34,281 bases of DNA from a virus: positions 1 to 34,281 of IMG/VR virus record IMGVR_UViG_3300022751_000036; one strand, given 5' to 3'. The notes under the pieces were generated by a model, which was not told where the DNA came from, ran no database searches, and saw only the letters and a list, made by a program, of their open reading frames with translations. A program made the translations under genes and the position numbers. Positions 1 through 7,111 of the stretch are shown here, piece by piece; the stretch's first letter is position 1; each line of letters begins with the position of its first letter.

Positions 1-124
1 ATTTCTCGCGCGCGGTCGGGTTCGTGATTTTCATGGCACGGGCGGCGAAACCTGCGACGGTCAAGGACCATCCGCCTGGTGCGAGTTTATCTAGGGCGGC
101 GGTGATTTTTGGGTCGACGGTCAT
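1..124 (-). CDS. Small protein of unknown function, 3' end outside window
   Basis: The gene reads leftward from an ATG at 124-122 and runs off the window edge after 41 complete codons, so it is partial. The visible N-terminus begins MTVDPKITAALDKLAPGGWS and has no signal peptide or membrane segment. Its start overlaps the stop of the PAPS-reductase-like gene upstream by the sequence ATGA. This is the same coupling used through the whole early operon and is the main reason to trust the start. No function can be assigned. Confidence 0.6.
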   Translation of the reverse strand, partial: MTVDPKITAALDKLAPGGWSLTVAGFAARAMKITNPTAREK

Positions 125-987
125 ATGCCGCAAATCCCCTCGCACTCGTCGGCGAACATGTTTTCCTGTCCATCATCGCGACCGACGAACACAGCATCGC
201 GCAATGGTACGCGCGAACGGTGAACATATGCCTGGCCCGTCATGCCGGGAAACCCGGGCCGGATACCATCGTCAATTCGGATCGCCTCTGCGAAATCCTG
301 CGGCTCATTAACCCGCATATCCTCCCATGCCGCATCATCTCGGAACGGGCAATAAACGCATGACGATTTCGGTGCGCGACGGATTTGCCGATCATCGGAC
401 CATTGATGGCAATCGGCGCGATCCATGCCCAATTCCATGAGCGGCCAGCGGTTCTGGATGAACGCCAGTTCGCTTTCCTTCATGCGCTGCATTTCGTCCC
501 ACGAGATGCCGATCCACTGCTCGACCTTGATGCCTGCGGGTGCGCGTTCGCCCTTGGCTAGCCCGAGCTTGTCGCGCAGAACTTGCTGCACAACTCGCGT
601 TTTATATTCCTTGCTGCACTGGCGCGGCATCATTCCGTTCGGTTCTGCAACGTGCCACGGGATCATCGAGGAACCGGCGCGATCAACTTCACCGCTTGCG
701 ATTTTCAGCGCAGCCTCTCCGAGCGCATCACCAGCACGAGATGCACGGATGATCGGGAACGGAACCTGGCTTTCGATCCAGTCGAGATGCTCATAGACCT
801 TTTTCGGTTCTCCGCCCGTGTCAGCGAATACGGCAAAATCGAGCATCGGCAATTCGCCCCGCGCAGACATCAATGCCAGTGCAGTTGACTGCACCCCGGC
901 ACCTAGCGACAGGATTCGATACGTTGGGTTATCGACCGCTTTCGATATCGTCTTGCCCATACGGGCGCGGGTTTCCATTCGGCTCAT
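121..987 (-). CDS. PAPS-reductase-like (adenine nucleotide alpha-hydrolase fold) protein
   Basis: This is a 288-residue protein of the phosphoadenosine-phosphosulfate-reductase-like, PP-loop ATPase group found in many phages. What I see is a PP-loop-type motif SLGAGVQSTAL at residues 27-37, FADTGGEP at about 54-61, and conserved cysteines in RQCSKEYKTR and CVYCPFR. These are typical of the phage members of the family. The start at 987 was chosen over the longer reading from 1053. It follows a strong ribosome-binding site (GGAGAAGAGGG) and lies just 2 bp after the stop of the primase-polymerase gene, whereas the longer form would overlap that gene. The family activates a substrate by adenylation or handles sulfur nucleotides. 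The actual substrate in phages is not established, and involvement in nucleic-acid modification or defence evasion is only a guess. Confidence 0.8.
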   Translation of the reverse strand: MSRMETRARMGKTISKAVDNPTYRILSLGAGVQSTALALMSARGELPMLDFAVFADTGGEPKKVYEHLDWIESQVPFPIIRASRAGDALGEAALKIASGEVDRAGSSMIPWHVAEPNGMMPRQCSKEYKTRVVQQVLRDKLGLAKGERAPAGIKVEQWIGISWDEMQRMKESELAFIQNRWPLMELGMDRADCHQWSDDRQIRRAPKSSCVYCPFRDDAAWEDMRVNEPQDFAEAIRIDDGIRPGFPGMTGQAYVHRSRVPLRDAVFVGRDDGQENMFADECEGICGI

Positions 988-989
988 AA

Positions 990-3686
990 TCAACCCTCTT
1001 CTCCAACTTCCCGTTCGCGGTAGTGCCCGGTAAAATGCCCCATCGGGATCCATGTCAGACGTGACACGCCGCCGCCGATAAACCGCTCGGACGTACTCGA
1101 TTTTATCGCGCCCGGTATCGACCGCAGCGGGCGTTTCCAGTCAGCCTGCCACTGGGTCATGCCGCGCAGCAACTGCCGCGTGTTATCCGCGCTGTCCGAT
1201 ATCCCGACGAACTCGGTATCGACCTTGATGCCGACCATCCCCAGCGCCTCGCGGTATGGCCCGCGCCCGTTCTCTGTCCTGGCCTCATCAATCGCCGTGC
1301 CGATCGTCATTTCCAGCGCGCCCTTGCCCTGCACGTAAACCTTGATCGGGCGCGTGATGATATATTGCAGCAACCTCATTTCATCGGTTTCGGCATTCAG
1401 GGCGACATAATCACCCCAGTCATGCCTGCGGATAAACTCGGCGGCGACGTCGGCGGATATCGCGTCGGTCTTGTGGCAGAGGTAATAACCGGCCAGCATC
1501 GGCGCGATCTGGTTCGCCGCACGACGCGACTTGAACACATGTGCCGCAGCTGTCTCGAACGTCTTGATGTTCGCCAGCAACGTTGGCAGGTTTTCGACGG
1601 TGCGCAGGAACATCGCCGACGCAAATTCAGGCGTGAACCATGCGTCGATGTCGCGCACCAACGTCATGTAGTGGTCATCCGATTTCTCATGCGTGTTCGG
1701 CACCAGAACCAGTTTCGAGATACGGCTTTCGTCGGCCTTGTGTCGCACCGATGTGTTGATCGATGAAAAACAGAACGGAGACCGCATGATATAAATCTTG
1801 GCGACCCCGTTCGTGCCGCCCTTGGGGATACGCGCGCCGCTCGATGCCGACCGGGCCAGATCGAGGATCTGTTGCATCCGCAGTGCCGACGCCTCATCCT
1901 CGCCCTCGGCCTCATCGAAAATCACTGGCCGCGCGTCAAAGCCCATGAGCTGACGGATCGCGGCCTCGGTGACCTTGCCATCGACCTTTTCCGATGCAGG
2001 CCCTACCAGGCGCAGGATGATATCGAGCGCGGTCGTTTTACCCGATCCCGATGGTCCGGTCACCCAGATATGGGAACGCCAGTCCAGCGCGCCCGCAACC
2101 GGCGCAATCACGCACCACCCGCACATCAGGGCGCCACTCATGGGGTCGGCCCATGTCAGGCGTTCGCATATCTGCTTCACGCGGTTCGCATCCGACGATG
2201 ATGCGGCGTGGCCATATCCGAATTCCCACGGGTCGCCAGCCTCGTATATAAAACGGCTGGCCACCTGCGTCAGCGGCATAGATTCGGTCCCGATACGCGC
2301 CTCGCTGCCGGTGTTCACGATCACCCGTTTGCCGTCGATCCATGCACCACGGCCACGTAACCGGCCCTCATCGAAAATCCCGCCATCCTCGCATTTCCGC
2401 ATCAGGGCATTCGCGAACCCCTGCCAGACATCCTTGCCGAGCTTTTCGCCGTGGTTCAACGCCTGCCAGTAATCAAGACCGGCCAGTTCCAGCAACCGCA
2501 ACGGGGTATGCTCGGACGCGCGCAGGGCAACGATCTGGCCCGTTCCGCGTGGCAGGTAATAAAACGCCCCACGGTTATACCCAAGGCACTGGAACGCATC
2601 GTTGTTCCGGGGTTTCGGTTTCTCGGTCTGGGGTGCATCGACGGGCAATTCGTCGTGGCGCTCCTCGATAAATTCTCCTGTTTCTGGGTCGTAATCGGCA
2701 GGCACATCATCACGCGCTGGCGGCGACCATGAACCTTGCGGACGCGCATTCGGGTCAGCCTTGCCTACATCGAACCCGCGCCGGACCAATGCCTCTACCT
2801 CGGCGCGTTGCCATGCCGGTTTCCCCGGCGCATTCATCATCGACAAACCGGCATCGACCATCACCGAGATCGCATAATTCACGTCGAGCGAACCACCATA
2901 GGCAATCGACCCAACCCTACATGATCGGCGGAACAGGGTATCGTTCTGCGAACCTGGCGGGCAACCCCGGACCTCGCGCGCGTTTTCCTCAAGGATTTTC
3001 TCGCCGTATGCCGTGTTCGATCCCGATTTCACCGGGGCGATGCGGGGCGCGTCGGGGTTCCGTTCGGTTTTCTCGTGGCGCACCAGTTCCAGCAGCCAAT
3101 CCGGTGCCATTGCTGGGGCGCAATCGTCGGGAGACACGATCCATTCATACTGGCCATCTGGGCGAGTGGATGGCGCGACGATGAAATATCCGCCACGACC
3201 GCCCGGCCGTTCGCCCAACGCATCAAGACCGCCACCGTTGCCATCGATGTCGTATTTCGTTCCCTTGAGAAACCGGATCGTCCGAGGCAGTTCGAGACCA
3301 TCATCAGGCCATGCGAACACGCGATGGATGCCGCCCGATGGGGTTTGCTGCGTCGGTGTCATCGGCAGCGGTTCATGCTCAGTCGCCAGAACCCGGATCG
3401 TTTCCTCGCCGCCATCATCGCTGTCCAGCACCCATATCCCGGATGCCTGACAGGTGCGGACTGCCATGCCGCGCGTTGGTTTGGCGGTCCACCACTTGCC
3501 GATCTGGGTGGGGTCGGTGGTGGCGTTCAGGTGGCCGTTCGGGGTTCCGGGTTCGCGCCCGGTCGCGATTTTATCCTGACCCTTGGATTTATATGCCTCG
3601 CCGGCAACGCGGATCGGGAACACCTGCCAGCCCATGGATGCGTATTTCAGGGCGTGGTCGGCCATGGGTCGGGTGGTGGTGGTCAT
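990..3686 (-). CDS. Bifunctional primase-polymerase / ATPase (helicase-like) replication protein
   Basis: This 898-residue protein joins an N-terminal prim-pol domain (residues about 8-215) to a C-terminal P-loop ATPase (about 500-720). In the prim-pol part, the metal-binding acidic motif VLDSDD (D88, D90, D91) and the SGGIH motif (H121) are visible. In the ATPase, Walker A is GPSGSGKT (544-551, K550) and Walker B is VIFDEAE (D591, E592), the layout of D5/phage P4-type replicative helicases. It probably primes and unwinds DNA at the phage origin. The start ATG overlaps the stop of the upstream macro-domain gene as ATGA. The second methionine at residue 8 is an alternative start. The C-terminal 150 residues resemble nothing I recognise. 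Replication role: high confidence; exact initiation mechanism: unknown. Confidence 0.88.
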   Translation of the reverse strand: MTTTTRPMADHALKYASMGWQVFPIRVAGEAYKSKGQDKIATGREPGTPNGHLNATTDPTQIGKWWTAKPTRGMAVRTCQASGIWVLDSDDGGEETIRVLATEHEPLPMTPTQQTPSGGIHRVFAWPDDGLELPRTIRFLKGTKYDIDGNGGGLDALGERPGGRGGYFIVAPSTRPDGQYEWIVSPDDCAPAMAPDWLLELVRHEKTERNPDAPRIAPVKSGSNTAYGEKILEENAREVRGCPPGSQNDTLFRRSCRVGSIAYGGSLDVNYAISVMVDAGLSMMNAPGKPAWQRAEVEALVRRGFDVGKADPNARPQGSWSPPARDDVPADYDPETGEFIEERHDELPVDAPQTEKPKPRNNDAFQCLGYNRGAFYYLPRGTGQIVALRASEHTPLRLLELAGLDYWQALNHGEKLGKDVWQGFANALMRKCEDGGIFDEGRLRGRGAWIDGKRVIVNTGSEARIGTESMPLTQVASRFIYEAGDPWEFGYGHAASSSDANRVKQICERLTWADPMSGALMCGWCVIAPVAGALDWRSHIWVTGPSGSGKTTALDIILRLVGPASEKVDGKVTEAAIRQLMGFDARPVIFDEAEGEDEASALRMQQILDLARSASSGARIPKGGTNGVAKIYIMRSPFCFSSINTSVRHKADESRISKLVLVPNTHEKSDDHYMTLVRDIDAWFTPEFASAMFLRTVENLPTLLANIKTFETAAAHVFKSRRAANQIAPMLAGYYLCHKTDAISADVAAEFIRRHDWGDYVALNAETDEMRLLQYIITRPIKVYVQGKGALEMTIGTAIDEARTENGRGPYREALGMVGIKVDTEFVGISDSADNTRQLLRGMTQWQADWKRPLRSIPGAIKSSTSERFIGGGVSRLTWIPMGHFTGHYREREVGEEG

Positions 3687-4042
3687 AGTCCGAGGATCGC
3701 CTTGAATTCGTCAGGTATGATGATGTTCGATGGTGACCGGGCGAACAGCGGCGCGATATCGGAAAACTGATATCCAGCGAGACCGCATCCGATGGGCGTG
3801 AGTTGGAACGTCATGGATGGATTATCCGTAGCGAAAATCTGGAATTTCCGCACATGCGCTTTTACCTCATCAAGCGGCAACGTGCGCAGGTTCGCATCCT
3901 TGGTCGGGATGGCATACGAATTTCCCTGCATGCCCTCGCCTTGGCCATAGATAGCGCCTCGGTGCTGCCGCGCCCATAGTGCAGCACCCTTGCCATGACG
4001 GCCTGCGAGGTTGCTGCCGAATACGAATACAGGGTCGGTCAT
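3683..4042 (-). CDS. Macro-domain-like protein (possible ADP-ribose binding/hydrolysis)
   Basis: This 119-residue protein begins MTDPVFVFGSN. It carries FGSNLAGRHGKGAA at residues 8-21 and TPIGCGLAGY at 82-91, the two glycine-rich loops expected of a macro-like fold. Proteins of this type are frequent in phage early regions. Macro domains bind ADP-ribose or related nucleotides, and some remove ADP-ribose from macromolecules. Which of these applies here cannot be read from sequence. The start at 4042 is preferred over a 25-residue longer reading. It has an AAGAGGG ribosome-binding site and conserved residues begin immediately. Its stop overlaps the primase start (ATGA). A role in countering NAD- or ADP-ribose-based host defences is possible but is inference. 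Confidence 0.72.
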   Translation of the reverse strand: MTDPVFVFGSNLAGRHGKGAALWARQHRGAIYGQGEGMQGNSYAIPTKDANLRTLPLDEVKAHVRKFQIFATDNPSMTFQLTPIGCGLAGYQFSDIAPLFARSPSNIIIPDEFKAILGL

Positions 4043-4058
4043 GGTCTGCCCTCTTGAA

Positions 4059-4289
4059 TTATTCGACGCGCCCAACCCGATGCTTTCCATCCCCCTCTGG
4101 GGCGATGACGAATTCACCGACCAGAGGATTTTTCACACGCGCCCGAGCAAATCGGATTGTCGCGTAAATATGAGGGTAGGACCGATCAACCAGAATGGAC
4201 TGGCCGACATTAAGCATGCCGAGTTGCTTTGTCAGCCCCGGACCTTTGTTCACAGGCTTGGACATCGCCACGTTTTCGATTTCATACAT
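4059..4289 (-). CDS. First gene of early operon, 76-residue protein of unknown function
   Basis: This 76-residue protein starts MYEIENVAM. It is the promoter-proximal gene of the leftward operon. It has a good ribosome-binding site (TAGGAG, 8 nt before the ATG) and lies about 20 nt downstream of the predicted start site of the promoter at 4315-4343. It is rich in basic and small residues and has no membrane segment or recognisable motif. Sixteen bases separate it from the macro-domain gene. By position it could be a small DNA-binding or host-takeover protein, but nothing in the sequence demonstrates this. Confidence 0.7.
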   Translation of the reverse strand: MYEIENVAMSKPVNKGPGLTKQLGMLNVGQSILVDRSYPHIYATIRFARARVKNPLVGEFVIAPEGDGKHRVGRVE

Positions 4290-4314
4290 CGAACATTCTC
4301 CTAAAGAAAATCAA

Positions 4315-4343
4315 TTGATAGTTTGAAATCGAAACTCGGTCAA
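4315..4343 (-). promoter_or_regulatory. Candidate promoter of the leftward early operon
   Basis: On the minus strand, TTGACC (4343-4338) is followed after exactly 17 bases by TATCAA (4320-4315). This is a sigma70-like arrangement. The predicted start site near 4308 leaves a short leader with a good ribosome-binding site for the gene starting at 4289. The -35 and spacer are covered by a copy of the 17-bp operator-like motif (4327-4343). Confidence 0.55.
4327..4343. promoter_or_regulatory. Operator-like 17-bp motif, copy 1
   Basis: AATCGAAACTCGGTCAA differs at two positions from the copy at 24435-24451, which contains the perfect inverted repeat AACCGA-aac-TCGGTT. This copy covers the -35 element of the early promoter, a position suited to repression. 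Confidence 0.5.
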
Positions 4344-4446
4344 CGGGAAAACCAGCGTAACATAATCGACCCATCTGTTTCGACTTGTTATGCCGCCGTT
4401 GCAGCCCCTACAGCCCCTTTCTCCTATATATTTCATTAGGTTAGGA

Positions 4447-4464
4447 AGTAGTAGTAGTAGTAGT
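4447..4464. repeat. (AGT)6 trinucleotide repeat
   Basis: Six tandem AGT units lie in the control region and run directly into one CCGTTRCA-type site. Length variation here would change spacing between regulatory sites. Confidence 0.9.
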
Positions 4465-4571
4465 GTAACGGAAAAACACCTACCACAAGCCATACGTATT
4501 CCAAGGGTATCTTGCCTCTCATGGTCTCATCATGTTCGTTATAGGACAGTCGTGGGGAAATCCGTTACAGA

Positions 4572-4588
4572 GGCCAAATCGGGGTTAA
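4572..4588. promoter_or_regulatory. Operator-like 17-bp motif, degenerate copy
   Basis: GGCCAAATCGGGGTTAA matches the copy at 17045-17061 at 13 of 17 positions, with the GGGGTTAA half identical. It lies between two CCGTTRCAG sites, upstream of terS. It is the weakest of the four copies. Confidence 0.35.
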
Positions 4589-4653
4589 CCCATTGATCCT
4601 GCAACGTAACAACCGTTGCAGAGGTCTGTTTTTTCTGTAACGGGTTCTCGCCC

Positions 4654-4682
4654 TTGCCATCTTATGCGCATGAACCTATCTT
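4654..4682 (+). promoter_or_regulatory. Candidate promoter of the terminase operon, near-leaderless
   Basis: TTGCCA (4654-4659), a 17-bp spacer and TATCTT (4677-4682) form a sigma70-like promoter. The terS ATG at 4689 lies only 6 bp after the -10 box, where transcription would begin, and no Shine-Dalgarno sequence precedes it. That points to a leaderless mRNA. The same TTGCCA-N17 layout precedes the protease gene at 17073. Confidence 0.45.
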
Positions 4683-4688
4683 GCGGGC

Positions 4689-5210
4689 ATGACCGAACTC
4701 ACTGCGAAACAAGCGCGATTTTGCGAGGAATACCTGATCGACCTGAATGCTACTCAGGCGGCGATCAGGGCTGGGTACTCGCAGGACACTGCCCGGAATA
4801 TTGCAAGCGAGACCTTGGCAAAACCGTACATCCAGGAAAGGGTGGCGGAATTGCAGGCCGAAAGGTCATCCAGATTGCAGATCGACGCCGACTGGGTTCT
4901 GTCGCAGTCCGTCAAGCTCCATCAGCGATGCATGAACGACATCGAGGTTTTCCGCGACCGCAAAGGCGATCCGATTGTCGATGAGCATGGCGAACTGCAA
5001 TACGTGTTCAACTCGACGGGTGCGGCCAAGGCACTCGAACTGGTCGGCAAGCATGTCAGCATCAAGGCATTCGACACCCGCGTCGAACTGGTCGGCAAGG
5101 ACGGCGGACCCATAGAGGTGGCCCATACAGCCAGAGACCGCATCGCTGACAGGCTGGCACGGCTGGCGCCTCCGAACCCGGCCAGCGGCGATACCAGCAA
5201 GGGAGACTAG
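4689..5210 (+). CDS. terS: Terminase small subunit
   Basis: This 173-residue protein opens with MTELTAKQARFCEEYL and continues LNATQAAIRAGYS. This is the characteristic N-terminus of Terminase_2-type small subunits: a helix-turn-helix that recognises the packaging site. The length fits the family. A middle helical region (about 60-130) would oligomerise, and the basic C-terminal part would contact the large subunit. TerL follows after one small gene. There is no convincing ribosome-binding site, so a leaderless transcript from the promoter at 4654-4682 is likely. The repeats upstream at 4396-4643 are candidate binding sites. Confidence 0.92.
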   Translation: MTELTAKQARFCEEYLIDLNATQAAIRAGYSQDTARNIASETLAKPYIQERVAELQAERSSRLQIDADWVLSQSVKLHQRCMNDIEVFRDRKGDPIVDEHGELQYVFNSTGAAKALELVGKHVSIKAFDTRVELVGKDGGPIEVAHTARDRIADRLARLAPPNPASGDTSKGD

Positions 5211-5215
5211 GCGAG

Positions 5216-5422
5216 ATGATTATAGGCCGAGCAGATTATTCCCCAGACTACCGTTCCAAGGATGCCGCCTTAACCGGAACGGTCCACGTTGATCGTTCCA
5301 AGGAACTGGCCAATGCGGTATTGAAATTCAGCAATCATACCAATCATTGCCGATATCACGGCGGTCACGATTGCGATTGCGGACTAGATGAGGCTCGGGC
5401 TCTGGCACGTTCGGCCCTGTGA
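5216..5422 (+). CDS. Small Cys/His-rich protein between terminase genes
   Basis: This 68-residue protein has an AGGGAG ribosome-binding site and a stop that overlaps the GTG start of terL (GTGA). Its C-terminal half carries a cluster of potential metal ligands: NHCRYHGGHDCDCGLDEA, residues about 43-60, with three Cys and three His. I recall this C-x-CGL-x-x-A ending from many small phage proteins, but its function is not known. Zinc binding is plausible from the ligand spacing. The coupling to terL suggests a packaging-related or co-expressed role. Confidence 0.7.
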   Translation: MIIGRADYSPDYRSKDAALTGTVHVDRSKELANAVLKFSNHTNHCRYHGGHDCDCGLDEARALARSAL

Positions 5423-6780
5423 CCATCCCCATCGACCCCCGATCCATGGCCGAACGTGTCGCGCACCTGACCCCCGCCGAACGCGACCAGATATTCGCCG
5501 GCATGTCAGAGGCAGAACTCGCCCAACTCGAATACGACTGGCGGTTCTGGGGTCGCCCTGCCCAGATCGCGCCGGATGGCGAGTGGTCCACATGGCTGGC
5601 GCTGGCTGGGCGAGGGTTCGGCAAGACGGAGATGGGTGCAAGGTGGATCGATGAGCGCGTCACGGGTGGCGCCCGGATGATCGCGCTGATAGCCGAGACG
5701 CAAAAGGATCTTGAGGAAGTCATGGTCCCGCGCATCGTCGCGGTATCCAAGCCTGGCACCGTCCCCAGCGTCAGGTTCAAGCCCGTTCGCCTGGTCTGGC
5801 CAAATGGCGCTATGGCGTATGGCTACAACGGCACCGAGCCGGACCAGCTTCGTGGCCCCGAATTCGACACGGCATGGGTCGATGAGCTGGCGAAATACAA
5901 GCGCGCGTCCGACCTGTGGGACATGCTGCAATTCACCATGCGCAAGAATGATCCGCGCGTGTTCGTGTCCACGACGCCTCGACCGATTCCGGTTCTGCGG
6001 ACGATCATGAAGGATAAGCGAACCCGCGTGACGCGTGGATCGACCATGGATAATAAATCCAACCTGCCCGATACATTCCTGAAAACAGTCATCGATCGGT
6101 ATGCCGGCACTCGGTTGGGTCGGCAGGAATTGAACGCGGAAATCCTTGAGGACGTACCTGGCGCGCTATGGACCCGCGATATGTTCGATAAGACCCGCGT
6201 TCGTGGCGCATGGAATGGTCAGGCGATCATCACGACAGATGGGCGCATGATCGAGATGCAGCGGATTGTCATCGGCGTTGATCCATCCGGGTCGAAAGGC
6301 GACGATCCAGAGAAGGCCGACGACATCGGCATCATAGCTGCGGGGAAGGGAACCGATGGGCGCGGGTATGTGCTTGGCGACTGGACATGCAACATGTCGC
6401 CGGCAGGGTGGGGTAAGCGTGCCGTTGAGGCGTTCCAGCATTTCCGGGCAGACAGCATCGTGGCCGAACGGAATTTCGGCGGCGAGATGGTGCGGTTCGT
6501 CATCCATGCCGCATCGGCGACTGTTCCCGTAAAGCTGGTCACGGCCTCGCGCGGCAAGACGATACGCGCCGAACCCATCGCGTCCCTATACGAGCAGGGC
6601 AAGGTCTCGCACCTGACCGACCCTGATGCGAACTCGATGGAGTTGCTGGAAGACCAGGCATGCCAGATGACCAGCAACGGATATGTGGGCGACGGATCGC
6701 CCGACCGCGTTGACGCCAAGGTGTGGGCGCTATCCGAATTGATGCTCGATGGCACCTATGATTGGTCCGCCAGTTTATAG
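5419..6780 (+). CDS. terL: Terminase large subunit (packaging ATPase/nuclease)
   Basis: This 453-residue motor protein pumps DNA into the prohead and cuts the concatemer. The ATPase domain shows Walker A GRGFGKT (residues 64-70) and Walker B with the catalytic acid in TAWVDE (D155, E156). The RNase H-like nuclease domain shows IGVDPSGS (D288), VAERNFGG (E350) and a late aspartate in SPDRVDAK (about 434). Length and domain order are normal for Terminase_6-type large subunits. The start is a GTG overlapping the previous stop, chosen because of that overlap. An in-frame ATG at 5446 (residue 10) is the alternative. The gene ends immediately before a promoter-like TTGACA. Confidence 0.95.
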   Translation: MTIPIDPRSMAERVAHLTPAERDQIFAGMSEAELAQLEYDWRFWGRPAQIAPDGEWSTWLALAGRGFGKTEMGARWIDERVTGGARMIALIAETQKDLEEVMVPRIVAVSKPGTVPSVRFKPVRLVWPNGAMAYGYNGTEPDQLRGPEFDTAWVDELAKYKRASDLWDMLQFTMRKNDPRVFVSTTPRPIPVLRTIMKDKRTRVTRGSTMDNKSNLPDTFLKTVIDRYAGTRLGRQELNAEILEDVPGALWTRDMFDKTRVRGAWNGQAIITTDGRMIEMQRIVIGVDPSGSKGDDPEKADDIGIIAAGKGTDGRGYVLGDWTCNMSPAGWGKRAVEAFQHFRADSIVAERNFGGEMVRFVIHAASATVPVKLVTASRGKTIRAEPIASLYEQGKVSHLTDPDANSMELLEDQACQMTSNGYVGDGSPDRVDAKVWALSELMLDGTYDWSASL

Positions 6781-6809
6781 TTGACACCAAGCATATTATA
6801 TACGCATAT
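6781..6809 (+). promoter_or_regulatory. Candidate promoter for the microprotein/accessory gene cluster
   Basis: A consensus TTGACA (6781-6786) begins right after the terL stop. A 17-bp spacer and GCATAT (6804-6809) follow; CATATG with an 18-bp spacer is the alternative -10. The leader then carries GAGAGG 7 bp before the ATG at 6838. The same TTGACR-N17-GCATAT layout occurs at 15805-15833. Confidence 0.55.
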
Positions 6810-6837
6810 GCTGCGGTATCAACCGAGAGGGCATCTC

Positions 6838-6942
6838 ATGAATATCAAGACTGACTGCGGCGGCGACCTGGTACTGAAAACCGGCTGCGGATCGTGTTCG
6901 TATTGCAAGGCGCAGGCTCATGCGTTGCGGGTGTCGAAATGA
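6838..6942 (+). CDS. 34-residue cysteine-rich microprotein
   Basis: A short reading frame with the best ribosome-binding site of the region (GAGAGG, 7 bp spacing), placed directly behind a promoter-like sequence. The product is 34 residues with cysteines at 7, 17, 20 and 23. GCGSCSYCKAQ gives a C-x2-C-x2-C pattern that could hold a metal or form disulfides. Its stop overlaps the next start (ATGA). No homologue is recalled. It is judged real from the signals, not from similarity. Confidence 0.6.
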   Translation: MNIKTDCGGDLVLKTGCGSCSYCKAQAHALRVSK

Positions 6943-7034
6943 ACTGGATCATTCTGATGATGCATCGCAGGCCGACGACATTCGTGGCCGTGTGGATGGT
7001 GGCGGTTCTGGTGCCAGTATGGGTGTTCGCATGA
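6939..7034 (+). CDS. 31-residue single-span membrane microprotein
   Basis: The start overlaps the previous stop (ATGA) and its stop overlaps the next start (ATGA). The product has a short N-terminal part containing HRRP, then a continuous hydrophobic stretch, TFVAVWMVAVLVPVWVFA, to the very C-terminus. That is one membrane span with the positive residues on the presumed cytoplasmic side. Function unknown. Small phage membrane peptides include lysis and superinfection-exclusion proteins, but nothing here decides between them. Confidence 0.5.
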   Translation: MNWIILMMHRRPTTFVAVWMVAVLVPVWVFA

Positions 7035-7111
7035 TCTGGATTTTATACGCCGTGTTTTTGATTTCATGCGCCGTGTTCTGGGTGGCATGTCCAAGGGATG
7101 ATTTGCCATGA
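7031..7111 (+). CDS. 26-residue single-span membrane microprotein
   Basis: The product is almost entirely one hydrophobic helix (MIWILYAVFLISCAVFWVA) followed by a short tail, CPRDDLP. It overlaps both neighbours by ATGA and is thus the third link in a chain leading into the Lar-like gene. The in-frame upstream extension toward 6920 lacks a start signal and would overlap the other two microgenes, so the short form is chosen. Function unknown. It may work with the preceding membrane peptide. Confidence 0.5.
   Translation: MIWILYAVFLISCAVFWVACPRDDLP

Larger units (their letters stand above)
4396..4643. promoter_or_regulatory. Cluster of CCGTTRCAG repeats in the divergent control region
   Basis: The 9-mer CCGTTRCAG or its complement occurs at 4396-4404 (+), 4463-4471 (-, last base C), 4562-4570 (+), 4613-4621 (+) and 4635-4643 (-). 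A one-mismatch copy on the minus strand at 4599-4607 forms, with the 4613 copy, the inverted repeat TGCAACG-7 nt-CGTTGCA (4600-4620). Such spaced, mixed-orientation sites suit a repressor or activator between divergent operons. They could also be terminase small-subunit (pac) or replication-initiator binding sites, because terS starts directly downstream. Confidence 0.6.

Noticed and set aside
4311-4493. 60-codon minus-strand frame with a run of leucines
   Set aside because: The leucines come from the (AGT)6 repeat. There is no ribosome-binding site, and it covers the promoter and operator region.
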